This document shows, one piece after another, positions 10,111 to 21,922 of a stretch of DNA of 26,887 nucleotides. The translations under genes and the position numbers were made by a program. Under the pieces are notes generated by a model that worked only from the letters and a program-made list of their open reading frames with translations, had not been told where the DNA came from and did not search any database. This DNA is from Funneliformis mosseae. Lineage: Eukaryota > Glomeromycota > Glomeromycetes > Glomerales > Glomeraceae. The stretch is from the NCBI GenBank assembly GCA_910592005.1, contig CAJVPP010000739.1, positions 1 through 26,887 on the forward strand, given 5' to 3'. Numbering within the stretch: position 1 is the stretch's first letter; every line of letters starts with the position of its first letter.

Positions 10111-10451
10111 GCTGCGCCACAAAGTTTAAATAAGTAAATTTAGTATCGGCTCAATGGGATGATAGATATTAAACGGAACTTGTCAATTTATTTTAATTTA
10201 TTTTTAAATTATAATAGATTATAATTAAACTTTTTAAAAAAAAAAAAAACAATACATTTATGGTTACATCACCATTTTAGGTCGTAATTGCGCTAACCAA
10301 CTATGCACATCAAGAATCAAAATATTGTTGTATCGGGGTCAAGAAAACAATGTTAGAATTTAACTTTGTATTTTATTCAGCAATATCCAAGATCTCAAAA
10401 AGGATAATTTGTATATCGAATGTTAAAATATTATCTTTATTGCGAATTAAA
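10111..10451. other. Spacer between UBR pseudogene and kinase gene, no gene seen
   Basis: A+T-rich DNA with an A12-like run near 10238. It should contain the 3' end of the kinase transcript. No coding motif is visible. Confidence 0.4.
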
Positions 10452-12926
10452 CTAAAACTCCGACATAACCTCATAATATAGCGGATCATTATTTTTCTAA
10501 AATTAAATTGGACAAATAACTAATTAATACATTATAAATTTATAGTGAAACAGGTATGAGATATATATACTTACAATAATATCTTGTTTGCACCATTGCT
10601 TTAATTTAGCGCAAGCCCAATCTAAATCCAATAAGAAGGCCAGTTCATACCATTTTCTTGCTTCAACTAAATCTTTATCAACGTGAAATCCATTTTCATA
10701 TTCTTCGGCAACAATTTTCATTGCCTTTTCATACCTATTAGAAGCAGATTTTATATACCATTTAAACGCTTCATTTTCATCCTTCTTTTCGTTATATTTA
10801 CCATATCCATCGCTTTCTTTTTGATAACATTTTGCGACCTTATATTGAGCAATCATGAATCCATTAATGGCAGCTTTTAAATACCATTGAAAAGCGGCAA
10901 GGCTACTCTTGATAGCACCAAAACCCTTCTTATAACAACAGCCAACTTTATATTCAGCACTAATATAACCACCTTGTGCGGACTTCATATACCACGTAAA
11001 TGCTTCCTTACTACCATCTTTAAACAACAAATCCGTTTTACCAAAACAATGAACTGAAATGGTACTATTATAATAATATTCGGCCAACATAAATTGACAC
11101 CAGATGTTCCCTTCGTTTGCATACTTTTTCCATAACGCGAATGCGTGTTTAATGTTCTTTTTGGTACCACATCCAATAAAATAAGCGTTAGCCAGTAAAG
11201 CTTTTGATATTGGATCATTATTGTCTTTTCCCATCGTATAACAATGAAATGCTAAGATTTTATTTTGTAATGTCCCTATACCGTTCTCATAAAGCATCCC
11301 AAGCAATGATTCATAATTTTTTTGCGATGGAATATTTTTGACTAGTTCAAATATTGACGTTGGATTTAATTGTTTCGATTTTAACCAATATTGAAATTGT
11401 TTTGGGAAGCTACCTAAATCTATTCTAATCTGTGATTGATAAAATTCAAATAGTTCCTCAATAAAACTAAATTGCGAATTAATACTAGGCGTGGCAACTA
11501 CTCTATTATGGTTGAGATTATTTAAACTTGATATTGATGAATAATGTGATAAAGGAGATGTGAATTTCGTGGATAAATTTGATGCTAAAGTGTTTCTATA
11601 ACAAGGATTTGATAATGGTGACGGTAATTGAGATGGTTGATAATAAAAACTTATATTTGTGGAACAACTTGCCCTTGGATTTATAAGAATTGGATTCTCT
11701 TGAAATCCAACCCCACTTCTTCTAAATGATTTCGCATTATTTCCAACCACTTCTGCTGAACTATGTCTTCTTTCTTTTTTATCTTGTTCGGATAAGGATT
11801 TCACAACGAAATGTTTAAGATCTGGAGAAGAAATCGAATTACGTGGTTGATTTGACGTTTCTTCGTCGATCTTGTCCTTCTTGACCGGTGGTTGTTCTAT
11901 GTTCTTTTGTTCGGAATTTATTTTAATGATTCCTGATCGTTGCAATTCTCGTCGAATTTGCTCTTGTTGTAACTTCGTTGAATTTTGAGGGAAGGTGTCA
12001 TATGTTATTTGTGAATCACCCACGATCTGATCAGAATCGGACATTTTCTCCTCTTGAAATATTGATTGTAATTTGGCAATTGCCGTCGAAAGTGAGTAAC
12101 GTTCTTCAGGATTATATTTTGTTAAATTATTAATGGTTTCAAGATATTCTCCAGGACAATCTTTTGAAATTTTTTCAACTAAACCCTGAATAGTATTAAT
12201 GTTCGATTTTTCTTTTTCTATCTCTTCTTCGTCCATATTTTCATATGGAATCATCCCGTTGCATGCAACTGTATATAGAAATTGAATTTTTAAACTTTAT
12301 TTAATCTGTTGGAACAAAGAAAATAAATAAATTGATAGCACTTACCGCTCCAAAGAATAAGTCCACAAGAATAAATATCAGACAAATGAGATTTTCTGAA
12401 AGGAAAAAAAAAAAATTTTTTTAATTCAAATTTCACGTTAAAATAAAGTGGAAACATACAATCGAAAAAGAATACTTACTCCTCAAAGCACATTCTCATT
12501 TTTTCATCTTTACAAATCCTCTCAGGGGAAAACCAATATAAGGAATCTCTCTCGACACCATTTTCAACATCACTCTTATTATCTCCTTTATTATTATTAA
12601 CCTTAAAATCCATTAATTTGATTGTACCATCCTCCATAATTAATATGTTTGATAATTTCAAGTTCAAATGAAAAATATGTTTATCATGACAGTATTCCAG
12701 TCCCAACAATATTTCGTTTGATAATTTAGATTTTTCTTGCCATGTTAATGAGGATGACTTCAAGTAATCATGTAAATTGCCTTTGGATGCGTATTCGAAT
12801 ATTAAGGATAATTTTCGATTTGGTAATGACATTATCCCAAGACATTTTATTATATTTGGATATGAACGTAATCTGTAATATATATAAAATTCATGTCGTG
12901 TCGTTTCTTGATCATGCTATTTACTC

Positions 12927-12957
<31 letters not shown>

Positions 12958-13248
12958 GAATTTATAAAAATAAAAATTATAAAAATATATATATAATATA
13001 TATATATATATCTTTTAAAAGAAAGAAAAAAGAAAGAAAGAAAGAAAAAAAAACTAAATGCATTAAAAAAAAAAAAAAATGCACAAAAATTTTTTTTTTT
13101 TTTTTTGTACCTCGCTTAATTTGATTGCAACATCTTGTCCCTTAAAATTTCCTTTATAAACTTTGGTTTTACCCCCATTATTCGATATGGGATTTTCATT
13201 TCTAGAAACTTCATCTTTCTTAATATACATCTTTCGTAGTGCCGCCAT
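10452..13248 (-). CDS. Pseudokinase with C-terminal Sel1-like repeats
   Basis: Five exons: 13248-13111, 12916-12480, 12395-12346, 12268-10575 and 10496-10452. All junctions are in phase and give 787 aa. The kinase domain (about 20-290) has a poor glycine loop (NNGGKTKV), VAIK (K43), an alpha-C helix with RHEFYIYYRL, and PNIIKCLG. The catalytic loop reads HLNLKLSN, with Asn131 for the proton-acceptor Asp of HRD; the DFG motif reads MDFK (149-151); SPERI and SDIYSCGLILW follow. Loss of the HRD aspartate and the DFG glycine predicts a catalytically weak or dead kinase of the TKL-like group. After a Ser/Asn-rich linker, residues 526-773 hold about six Sel1-like (TPR-related) repeats such as AFQWYLKAA and AFKWYIKSA, a protein-binding scaffold. 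The short last exon (KNNDPLYYEVMSEF) is the least certain; reading past its donor at 10574 also stays open to 10524. Kinase-Sel1 fusions are strongly expanded in Glomeromycotina. Probable role: signalling scaffold or adaptor. Confidence 0.85.
12929..13106. repeat. Homopolymer and microsatellite-filled intron 1 of the kinase gene
   Basis: The 194-bp intron (13110-12917) is longer than the others here. It consists almost entirely of A or T runs, a TA run near 12985-13010 and an AAAG run near 13020-13050. It is expected to vary in length between individuals. Confidence 0.8.
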
Positions 13249-14204
13249 CTTTTCTGTCTTTATACTCTTATTTTAATATTTAGGTTAAACTTATTATATT
13301 ATATACTATGACTAGTTCAAAAAAAATTTCGGAAAAAAAATGTTTTTGGGGAAAAAAAAGGGATTTTTTATTTTTCGTAAAATGAAAAACGCCTCTGATT
13401 ATAACCTGATAGAACAATGATATATAAATAATTTGCTTACGCATGCAAATGATCCACTCGTGCTTTCCCGCTAAAAAAATCCTTTCTTTAAACATTGCTA
13501 TTGTATGTATATCAACAAAATACCAACCCTAATAAAGTTCAACAATTACCAGAATATAAAGTCAGGATTTCATTTGTGCATGTTACATGAATGTTTGTAA
13601 AAATATCAAATGTTTGATACTTTTTGAATGAATGAGACGTTTACTTAATTTAGATTTTAAGGGAATCTTTACAGTTGCGGAAAATTTCTAAACTATAAAG
13701 CATTAAAAAAGAAAATCATTTTACGGCTTTATTTCCTTTCTACTTTTAAGGACTGTGCTTATCAGCAATTTACCGCGACTTACCGTTACTTGCCGCAGCA
13801 TATTTTTTTTTTTTTACGACTGACGAAATTAAAGAGATATTCGTAAAGGAAAGAAGTTCCAAAATTTTCACCGCGATAGATTTTTTTTATTATTTACTAA
13901 CCTCACTCGTAAAAGGAATTGATAGGTATCGACATATGCTAGAGGCTGAAAATCGCGATATGGTGTCCCATACACATTATCTTTGATGTATATTGATGCA
14001 TAATCGATGCAAAACAGTTACAAGTTACAGCAAATATTAAATTATGCTTGATCATGCATACGGTAGCTGACATAAGGATTGACCAACGACTTACTTAATG
14101 GCACTCTTTTTTTAAATACGCGTTTTTTTTTATTATGCTCGTTAAGTTATGTGTATATAATTTTCTTTCTTCACAAATAAACCTATAATGAAAAGATTAT
14201 TAAA
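13249..14204. other. Kinase promoter region and spacer
   Basis: Non-coding as far as I can see. It includes a three-unit 10-bp degenerate repeat at 13770-13799 (ttaccgcgac, ttaccgttac, ttgccgcagc), which could be a cluster of binding sites or simple sequence. Homopolymer runs lie near 13344, 13802 and 14127. Confidence 0.4.
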
Positions 14205-14570
14205 AAGAACTCCTACATTTCATTTGGACTACACCCGTGTCCACAGTCTTTACATCACCATCTTTACCACTTGCAAGAATATCTTTTATTTCAGACCAAA
14301 ACTTATTTTATCAGGAACGCGAATATACCAGTAATTGTTATGATCAATCTTTGCAAAATTACCCAAGGACTTGATTCATTGCCCCAAAAATATGATTGCT
14401 GGAGCTTCAAGTTGTTAATTTGCGTCTGGATAATATCAAAGAGGTTGGTGAAGTTGGGTGATTCACGATTGTAGCAGTTGTCTAGCATTTCAACAAACAG
14501 GTTATCTAGGTTATACGATCAAAAATATTTAACCGCATTTCACCTGATATATGCATTATTAATAATAATA
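14205..14570 (-). pseudogene. Gene fragment of unknown family
   Basis: The minus strand reads as continuous, non-low-complexity protein across two frame changes. From about 14570 it gives GEMRLNIFDRI; after a shift YNLDNLFVEMLDNCYNRES and SYFWGNESSPWVILQRL; then in another frame NNYWYIRVPDKISFGL; then EIKDILASGKDGDVKTVDTG near 14265. The balanced residue content (Trp, Cys, Asp, Gly) is unlike the random A+T translations around it, so I take it as a decayed exon or exons. I do not recognise the family. One of the frame changes could instead be a short intron. Confidence 0.4.
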
Positions 14571-15749
14571 TATGCTAATAAGTTATAAGAAGCCGGCTTA
14601 AGGTTATTAACATTTGATGACAATCAGATTTTTTTTTAACCGAGTCCCGATTTGAAATTACAGATGATATTGTAAAGACAAAAAAATAAGCTACTTAGAT
14701 AAAAGCTTCGGAGGTGATCTTTGATTTTTTTTTTTTTTCTTTGAATATTCAGAGATGAAATACCTTTTCTGATTGCAATGAGAAATATTCGACCTGACCT
14801 AATGATTAAATACTTTAAATGGGAGAAAATTTTAATTTATTACTAACGAACAACCTACTATATTGGGCTAAGCTATTACGTTAAAATGGATATTCGCATC
14901 AAAAAAGTTTATTTGTTTCTTGGGTAAGTGGTTCCTGTGAAAAACGCTGTATAATTTTTTTTTAATACTTCTTTTTTATCATTTCATGTCTACCTCTTAT
15001 CAACGAGAAACTGAAAACTTTCCATACGAAAAATATCTCGAGTTCTTTCCTTGTAAAAGTGATCACTCCAGCATTTTGTTTCAACAGTTATGTGATAGAG
15101 AAAAAGTAGGCACATCACACCTTTGTTGTGTTGTAAACAATAAAAAAAAAATAGTATAGTGGGATAAAAAAATTTAGACGGGATGGGATTGCGTTTATCA
15201 ACCTGGTATTGGTAATCTGTTGACTCTGAAAAGAGGATCGACTATGCCACTTTCTTTACTCTTAACTAAAATTATAACTTTTCGGTATTCGGACATCAAT
15301 CTTTACCTTAACTAAAGTTTATTACTGGAATTTTCCTGCATCCGCCATCTTAGTTTAATTTTTTTGTCTGATTATTCTTACCATGAAATGATTCTCAAAT
15401 GAATTTACTTTTTTATAGGATAACGGTAAGATCGTTTATTTCTTATGGAATTAACCATCACCATTACCATCATCACCGTCACCTAGTTATGAATTAGGAA
15501 AGAGACAAAGTATTGATAACATTGTTATCATACTTCAATTCTTGACTAACCATTTGTTGTTATCGATCTACTTTATGAATCTACTAATAAACAAGGTGTT
15601 CGCCCTCTACTTTGAACATCACCTCACCCGTTATAATCAACCTATCGTAAGCAAGAAAACTCCGAGATTAATAAACCGAATGAGATAAATAAAAAAAAAA
15701 ATAATAATAATAATAAATTATATCTAGAAAATATGATAAAGACAACTCC
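14571..15749. other. Spacer, no gene supported
   Basis: Mixed A+T-rich DNA with T and A homopolymers. A cat-rich stretch at 15455-15483 would encode a His-rich peptide on + and Gly-Asp on minus, too short to call. Several ATAA/ATAATA runs lie near 15690-15720. Confidence 0.4.
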
Positions 15750-16064
15750 TTACTTCGCGGCTGATTCTCTTTTTGATGTTCTTATTTTAGTTCTTTCTAT
15801 GTGTATCATCATGAGCTGATTTGGCTGAGTAATGACTCCATGTCTATTATCATTGAATTTAAAATTGTTCATGGTAATAATATTGGCTCGCGAAGGATTA
15901 ATCACTGTATAGTTTACAAAATTCCGTAAAACTTTAAAAATTGGGTTTATTTTTTGGACCTTTATTGCATAATAATCCACAACATTAAAAATTAACTGTC
16001 ATAAAATTAAATATCTTAATGTTACAATATTTCCAGAACTTGATTTTCCTAGCAAACCTCCCAT
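15750..16064 (-). pseudogene. Coding-looking segment with one in-frame TGA
   Basis: From the ATG at 16064 the minus strand is open for 105 codons except for one TGA (16001-15999). The protein is MGGLLGKSSSGNIVTLRY up to the stop, then NVVDYYAIKVQKINPIF and RHGVITQPNQLMMIHIERTK. It ends GCGAAGTAA, where GTAAGG also forms a good splice donor. A CAG just after the TGA could be an acceptor, so the second part could be an internal exon of an intact gene. Composition looks protein-coding but I recognise no family. Confidence 0.3.
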
Positions 16065-16750
16065 ATTATACGATATTCAAAAATATTTTTGATCGGTCAA
16101 TCGTTTTTTGAAAAAAAAAAAAAAATTTTAATCAAGTGTATATCACATCATCACTACATTCAGAACCACTTTACAAGATGGTTTGTCTTACCATTAACCT
16201 TAGAATTAATATTTCCGACTCTCTTAGTAATGATCGAACTTGTCGATTCGTGATGCTTGAGTGATAGCAAGCATTTATTCAAGTTATTATTTTCGAGTCA
16301 CACAAAGATTAAAATGAAAGTTTCATGATACTAAATTTACAATAATCGAATTTATATTAAACAGATTAATTATTCGATGTTGGTAATTGTTTAAAGATGC
16401 AGAATTCATTAATAGATAAGCTAACTATAATAAAGTCAAAAAAAAAAAAAAAAAAATACTTGACTACAATCATAATTCAAACCGTTCTATATCATCGGTA
16501 CCCTCTTTAAAGTCAGAAAGAAGTCTGATTTTCGTGAGTAAATAAGGCAACTTCGCAAAATATTGTAAAAAAAAAAAAAAATACATGAAAAACGCGTCAA
16601 TGCAATGTTAATATTTATACCCTCAGGAATTAAGACTTCCCAAATCAGTAATTCGCATGATTGCTGACACTTTGGATTCATACTTCAAATTAGTTTTTAT
16701 ATACCGCAGAACACAGAATATCACAGTATCACATTATTTGTCGTCGGTGG

Positions 16751-16810
16751 CACGGTTAAGATACCGTGGGTAAGAGCGAAGGAAAGTTACGCCACTTTGA
16801 CCGTGGTAAC
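16751..16810. repeat. Two adjacent hairpins in GC-richer DNA
   Basis: cacggt (16751-16756) pairs perfectly with accgtg (16763-16768) around taagat. gttac-cac (16786-16795, with a gc bulge) pairs with gtg-gtaac (16803-16810) around tttgacc. Both share the ccgtgg motif. This is the most structured short stretch in the 13-17 kb spacer; it is not a tRNA. Confidence 0.5.
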
Positions 16811-17009
16811 TTAAATCAAAGATACTAGAATTTTCTTTCGAGTTTAGTAATTATGTCACGTGATAAAATGGAACAAAAAATTTAAATTAAATAAATTAAT
16901 TTCAATATTCTGTAATAATTCATCTATAAAATAATATACTAAATGAACGGAGGATTTAATAATTGTGTAATTGCAGAGTAAACCATTCATAAACGGGGAC
17001 CGTTATTAA

Positions 17010-17040
17010 GTCCGGAACGATCTTAACTATTCATCCGGAC
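17010..17040. repeat. 7-bp inverted repeat downstream of the channel gene
   Basis: gtccgga (17010-17016) and tccggac (17034-17040) are exact reverse complements. A further ttcggact follows at about 17053. It lies about 210 bp past the stop codon of the minus-strand CSC1-like gene, so it could be in its 3' UTR or be a regulatory site. Confidence 0.35.
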
Positions 17041-17246
17041 ATTTTTTTCACTTCGGACTAATAATATATCCGCGCAATAAGAATCTCGAAAATTGAAAAA
17101 TTTTTAGAATGTGTAAAAGTGCATTATTTATTAATGAAGAGGTTTTTTTTTTTTAAAAAAAAAAAAAATATATTTACTAAATAATCTAAACGAATAATTA
17201 TATCATTGCCTATCAATATATGTAACACCTGATATATGTCGCCGTA

Positions 17247-20200
17247 CTAAAATCTTGGATTATTATGATTATGATTATTTGAATTATACATTTGGTTGTA
17301 TCCTTGATTATAACCGCCTTGGGCGAAATTATTATTATTATAATTATAATTTTCATGTCTGCTAAAAGAAGAGGTATCACTCATATTATCAACACTTCGT
17401 TGGTGTAACAAAGGTAATGTGGATGAACTATTATTATTATGTTGCGTATAAATCGTTCTTTGCTGCTGATGATCATTATTATATTGAGGGGGTCTAGGAT
17501 GACTCACTTGCTGTAATTCAAAAAATTCTGTCGGTGCGTTACGAGGTGGATAATGTTGTCGTTGTTGGTGATATGTTTGCGGTAAATTCATTGTTGTGAG
17601 GGTGGGGGTGAGGGGACCAGAATTTTTATATGTGGTATCAGAATACATACTAGTGGTATCGCTATAATCTACGTAATAACCGGGGTTTTGTCCTTCGTAG
17701 TAAGCTTGTTCATCCCAATTCAATTCTTTTTCATCGATCGTTTGAATGTTGAACATTTGATTACGATCACTTTTGATCATTGACATAGTTCGGATCGTAC
17801 CGCTTCTCCTAATTTGGGTCTCATCAATCCTACCATTATATACCTCCCTTAGCAAGTGTTTGACATTTGAATGTACCATTGGGGTGATTAGCTCGGCTGA
17901 GAACGCCGGATGTCCGAATCTATTGCTAATTTTATCATGACGGGAGTTATTAAAGGATCCGTTATAACTTTCGGGATCCGATTTCTTTGGTACGTGATAA
18001 CGAATCGGTGCGTCAAATCTTTTGGAACATATCACCTTGATCAATATCGCAATAAAAGGTAATGGAAATAATGCTACCGAATGAATATGAGCTCCCTTCA
18101 AATTCATAACTCCGATCATTACTGTTTGCCAAAAGATCAATGAAACGATGAGCCTGTTGAATACCACTCTCCAAAATGTTCCTCCCGTCTCAATTTTTGT
18201 CGTAAATACGTACCTAGGAAGAAGGGCAAAAAAAAAAAAAAATTTCTCTTCAGTAAATACAGCATGTCCCCCGCTTGAATAATAAAGATGTACTCACATT
18301 AATTGATATTTGTACACCAGAGAAGCCAAACTAAAATACGTGAAGCAAAAAAATAAGATTAAAGGAGCTATGACACTGTATAATATCCCAATAGTGAAAA
18401 AGAATAAATGAATATTATAATAAACGGGATAATCAAAATCTGGGGGTCTACTAAATTCTTTAAGATTCCTAGGAGTAGGTCGAACAAAAAATCTTTTAAC
18501 GTTTGTTATTATCAAAGAAATTATTTGTGCCAAATCAAATATGGCGCCAACCCCTCTTAGACTGATATAATTTATCCAAAATGTCGAAACTTTGATTAAA
18601 GAATCTGCCAATTGATCTAAAAATTCCTCCTCTTTAATTACTTTATAGAAATCTTTAAAATCTGTATTTCCCGCATTTATCGTGGCTTTGATTTTAGCGA
18701 ATAAATCTAATGCTGTAGAAGACACTGTGTATATGATGATACTATTTATAATAAAGAATAGGTACAACTTGGATAAAACCGATCTATCCAATGATGATTT
18801 CGTTAATTTTCCTTGATATTTTGATAATAACCTTAGTAGATTAGGAAGGATAGCAAAAAACACTGCCATGATTAATGGACTCATCCAAGCTTCGATTATT
18901 CCCGTTACGAAATCATATGAATAAAGAAACTTTCCGGTAAAGGGTGCTATTTCGACTAAATTATCAATTTGCGCTATCGATGTTAATATAGTCAAAGGTC
19001 CTAACCAAGAAAAACATAACAAGATAAATATTCCATATCCAATTAATCTTCTCGTCTTTCTTAGCGCGTTTGTCATCGTTAAATTACGCCAAAGGATATC
19101 TTTTGGCCATGGTGCTAGCATAATTTCGGGTTCTCCTATGCGAACTTTACCTTCTAATTTTTTGGCCACCGAATGCGCGTCGGCAATATTAGTAAATGAG
19201 ATAAATCCATAATTAATTGCCTTCTTTTCTTTCATGATTTCTCTCTCATGATTAATTTCTTCTTCATATCTTTGTATTTGTGTTGTATAATAATTTATAC
19301 TATCAACTTTTTCTCCACTACAACCTTCACCTATCGTATGTTTGGGCCTTTTGCTTGAAATACTATTTGGATTATCTAAATATCTTGTCAATACTGATTC
19401 AAGCTTTCTAACAGATTTATCATGCTCTTTGATTAATTCTGGTAATCTACCAACTTTCCTTGATATGTGCGCTTGTGCTATCGGTTGCTTAATTTTTAAC
19501 ATTTCCTTGATATACTTAAGTAATCCTTCATCCGATTGCATGTGTGATGGTACCCCCGTGATCAATAAGGTTCTTGAATGTAACGAACTCTGGTATTCTT
19601 CGGATCGAAAATAATCTTTTTTCAATTTTGTATATTCTTTGTATTGGATATATAAGAACCGAAATATTATTAATGAAAATATCCACGTAAATACCACATG
19701 TGCCCAAAACCAATGTTCCTATAACAATCCAAAGGGAAAAACCATTTGATTAAATTTATTTTTTTATTTTTTTTTTTTAATAACGAAAAAAATTTTTTTT
19801 TTTTTTACCTTTCTTAAATATGATATACTGAGATATTTTAATGGATTATCGGTTTTGGGAAGTCCTTTACGATCTTGAATTGTACCAAAAATATTTGTAC
19901 CGATGATTGCCAATCCGATTATAAACAACCAAAAGAACATGTTTCTACACATATTAATAAACCTTAAAAACATCACTGCGTCCAATCCTATTTTGTCTAT
20001 TAGTTCATCATCTGTTAATGACCTTACCGGTCCAACCCATGAAAATAATCCTTGGTTCTCGATCTTTGGTGGTTGTTTCCTATTAAAAAAAAAAAAAAAA
20101 AATTGGTGACGTCAATTAACCGAATCGGAAATCATGTTAATAGTTAAAACTTAGTTTTAAATTCGGGCTTACTTTTCTGACGAATATTTTTGTTTTGGCG

Positions 20201-20425
20201 CATAAACAACTAAAAAAGGTCAAATTGTTGTCAAAATTTTAGTTTGTAATTGAATTTCGTGAATTAGAAATCCCCGCAGGTTCGTCACTTACTTCCATTC
20301 CTAGGTCTCAGGATTCCGAACATTATGAGAGTGCCGGCACCTATGGCTACATTGATGGCCAATTGTGAGAACATGCCTTTAATGGTTATGTTGGCCCCTT
20401 GCTCGTCTCGTCCGACATAACTCAT
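17247..20425 (-). CDS. CSC1/OSCA-type calcium-permeable channel (TMEM63-like)
   Basis: Five exons: 20425-20293, 20209-20173, 20079-19809, 19718-18298 and 18213-17247. GT-AG introns of 83-93 bp, all in phase, give 942 aa. Order of parts: N-terminal membrane helix (about 19-39) followed by RPRNGIVYAPKQKYS; further membrane helices (FFWLFIIGLAIIG; HWFWAHVVFTWIFSLIIF); a cytosolic RRM-like domain (LLITGVPSHMQSDEG to NYGFISFTNIADAHSVA); the family signature APWPKDILWRNLTM; then the multi-helix channel core, including SRPPDFDYPVYYNIHLFFF and TKIETGGTFWRVVFNRL. OSCA/TMEM63 proteins are mechanically or osmotically gated cation channels of the plasma membrane or ER. The last exon extends the protein by about 270 residues into a soluble tail rich in Gln, Asn, His and Tyr. 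The ATG at 20425 has A at -3. Fungal relatives include Csc1, Phm7 and Rsn1; I cannot assign one orthologue. Confidence 0.93.
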
Positions 20426-21922
20426 TTTTAATAATTTTCAAGAGGAAAGAGGAGGATAAGTTAAATATACAATATCCAACGTGCTACGGTTACAAAAAAT
20501 TTTTTTTTTCTTTTTATTTAATGTGAATTTCGATAATTAAATGAATGATTTTAAAAGTGAATTGGTTGAGGGAGACAAATTCTCGGAAATTAAAGAATGA
20601 TTTGATACAAGATTTTTGAAGGTTTGGACACGACCTATGTAAAAAAAACCAATAATACAACGAATAAATTATATTAATGTATGTATTATAAAATGATTTC
20701 TACAGTTTTTTTTTGAGGTACCAGCCCTTCAAAAAATCAAAAAAAAAAAAATTAGAAGGTAAAATTGCAATTAGAGGGAGAAGAGGTTAGGGAAGTAAGG
20801 AGGGGTGATAGAAAAAGGAAGGGAAGGGAAATGAGTTGTGAGTTTTCTACAATTGTGAAGAAAGAGAATAAAAGTGGCTGTTTTTTCCGATAAATCTTAA
20901 AAAGGTGACCAATTAACATCTTGTTTTAGTAATAAACGTTAATTCCGCACCTAATTGGGGAAGTGGGCTGAGTTTGAAATGTTTCACCCCAACAAACTAA
21001 ACAAATAAGAATCTAGAATGGTAAACAATGATCAACTATTAATAAAGATTGTGTGAGGCTGCCGCACGTTAAGAAAAAAAAATATATATATATTAGTTTT
21101 TTTCAATAAATTTGATTTGTATTGTGGCGAACCGTGCTACTTAAGCAAAAGAATATCATTATGCATTACTATTATTAATAGAAATAAAAAAAGCTTGAAT
21201 ATAAAAATAATTCATGTTCCTTATCGCTAACTGCAGTAATTTTAAGACCGACAATAGTTGTTTTTCTTAAATTTTAAATAATTCGTTTGTATATAAATGA
21301 ATATCTTTGATGAAATAAAGTTCTTACTAATTCATTTAATGATATGTCGGGAAATTGCATTTTTTTGATTTTAATAGTAAATATTCAACATTTAGTACAA
21401 ACAGTTGATCAATGACTAATGGAATCATCACAATATTTGCAGTTAAGAAAGATAAAAAATCATATCAAAAATTATATGTAAGTTTAAAAACAAGTAGGGT
21501 TAGGTAAACCGATTTTCAAACCAGTTGAGTAACAGCCATCAAGACCAAAATAAAATATTTATAATTCTATTATAGTTAATAAAGCTTTTTTATTTAATAC
21601 AATTTATTATTTAAAAAACAATCAAAAAGAAACAATCAATGAAACAATAAAGTGAGTGATTTGCAACCGCTACAATTAACATTCTTTGCCAGAACAAAAT
21701 CCATTCCTTGAAATTCGTGTTGGGCTGTAAATGAATTTCAACCTCATTTTTTAAATATGGGTTTCGGTAATGAATCAAAATGAGTTTCGAAGTTTTTTGA
21801 AAAATTCAAACTAATATCGAAATGATTGAAAATCATGAATATTTTCAAACGGAATTACATTTAACATTCGTTTACAAGTTTTAACAGTCACGTGATATTT
21901 CCATAAATACATGACGAACATA
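20426..21922. other. Channel gene promoter region and spacer
   Basis: Upstream of the minus-strand channel gene. It contains purine-rich gaaggga-type runs near 20755-20870, homopolymers near 20497 and 20740, and A+T-rich DNA without recognisable genes. A tcacgtga E-box palindrome lies at 21888-21895, just outside the MITE. Confidence 0.4.

Larger units (their letters stand above)
16065..17246. other. Spacer with one possible exon
   Basis: The minus strand at about 16300-16192 reads NLNKCLLSLKHHESTSS followed by a good donor (G, then GTAAGAC at 16191). Its phase does not join the candidate exon at 15995 directly. An ATG at 16681 opens MNPKCQQSCELLIWEVLIPE before a homopolymer. These may be exons of a gene I cannot assemble. 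An E-box palindrome tcacgtga lies at 16856-16863. The remainder is homopolymer-rich non-coding DNA. Confidence 0.3.

Noticed and set aside
10683..11218. Alternative open frames inside the Sel1 exon
   Set aside because: Shadows of the long minus-strand coding exon, which has clear repeat structure.
19342..20109. Plus-strand open frames across the channel gene
   Set aside because: Antisense shadows of exons encoding recognisable CSC1/OSCA motifs.
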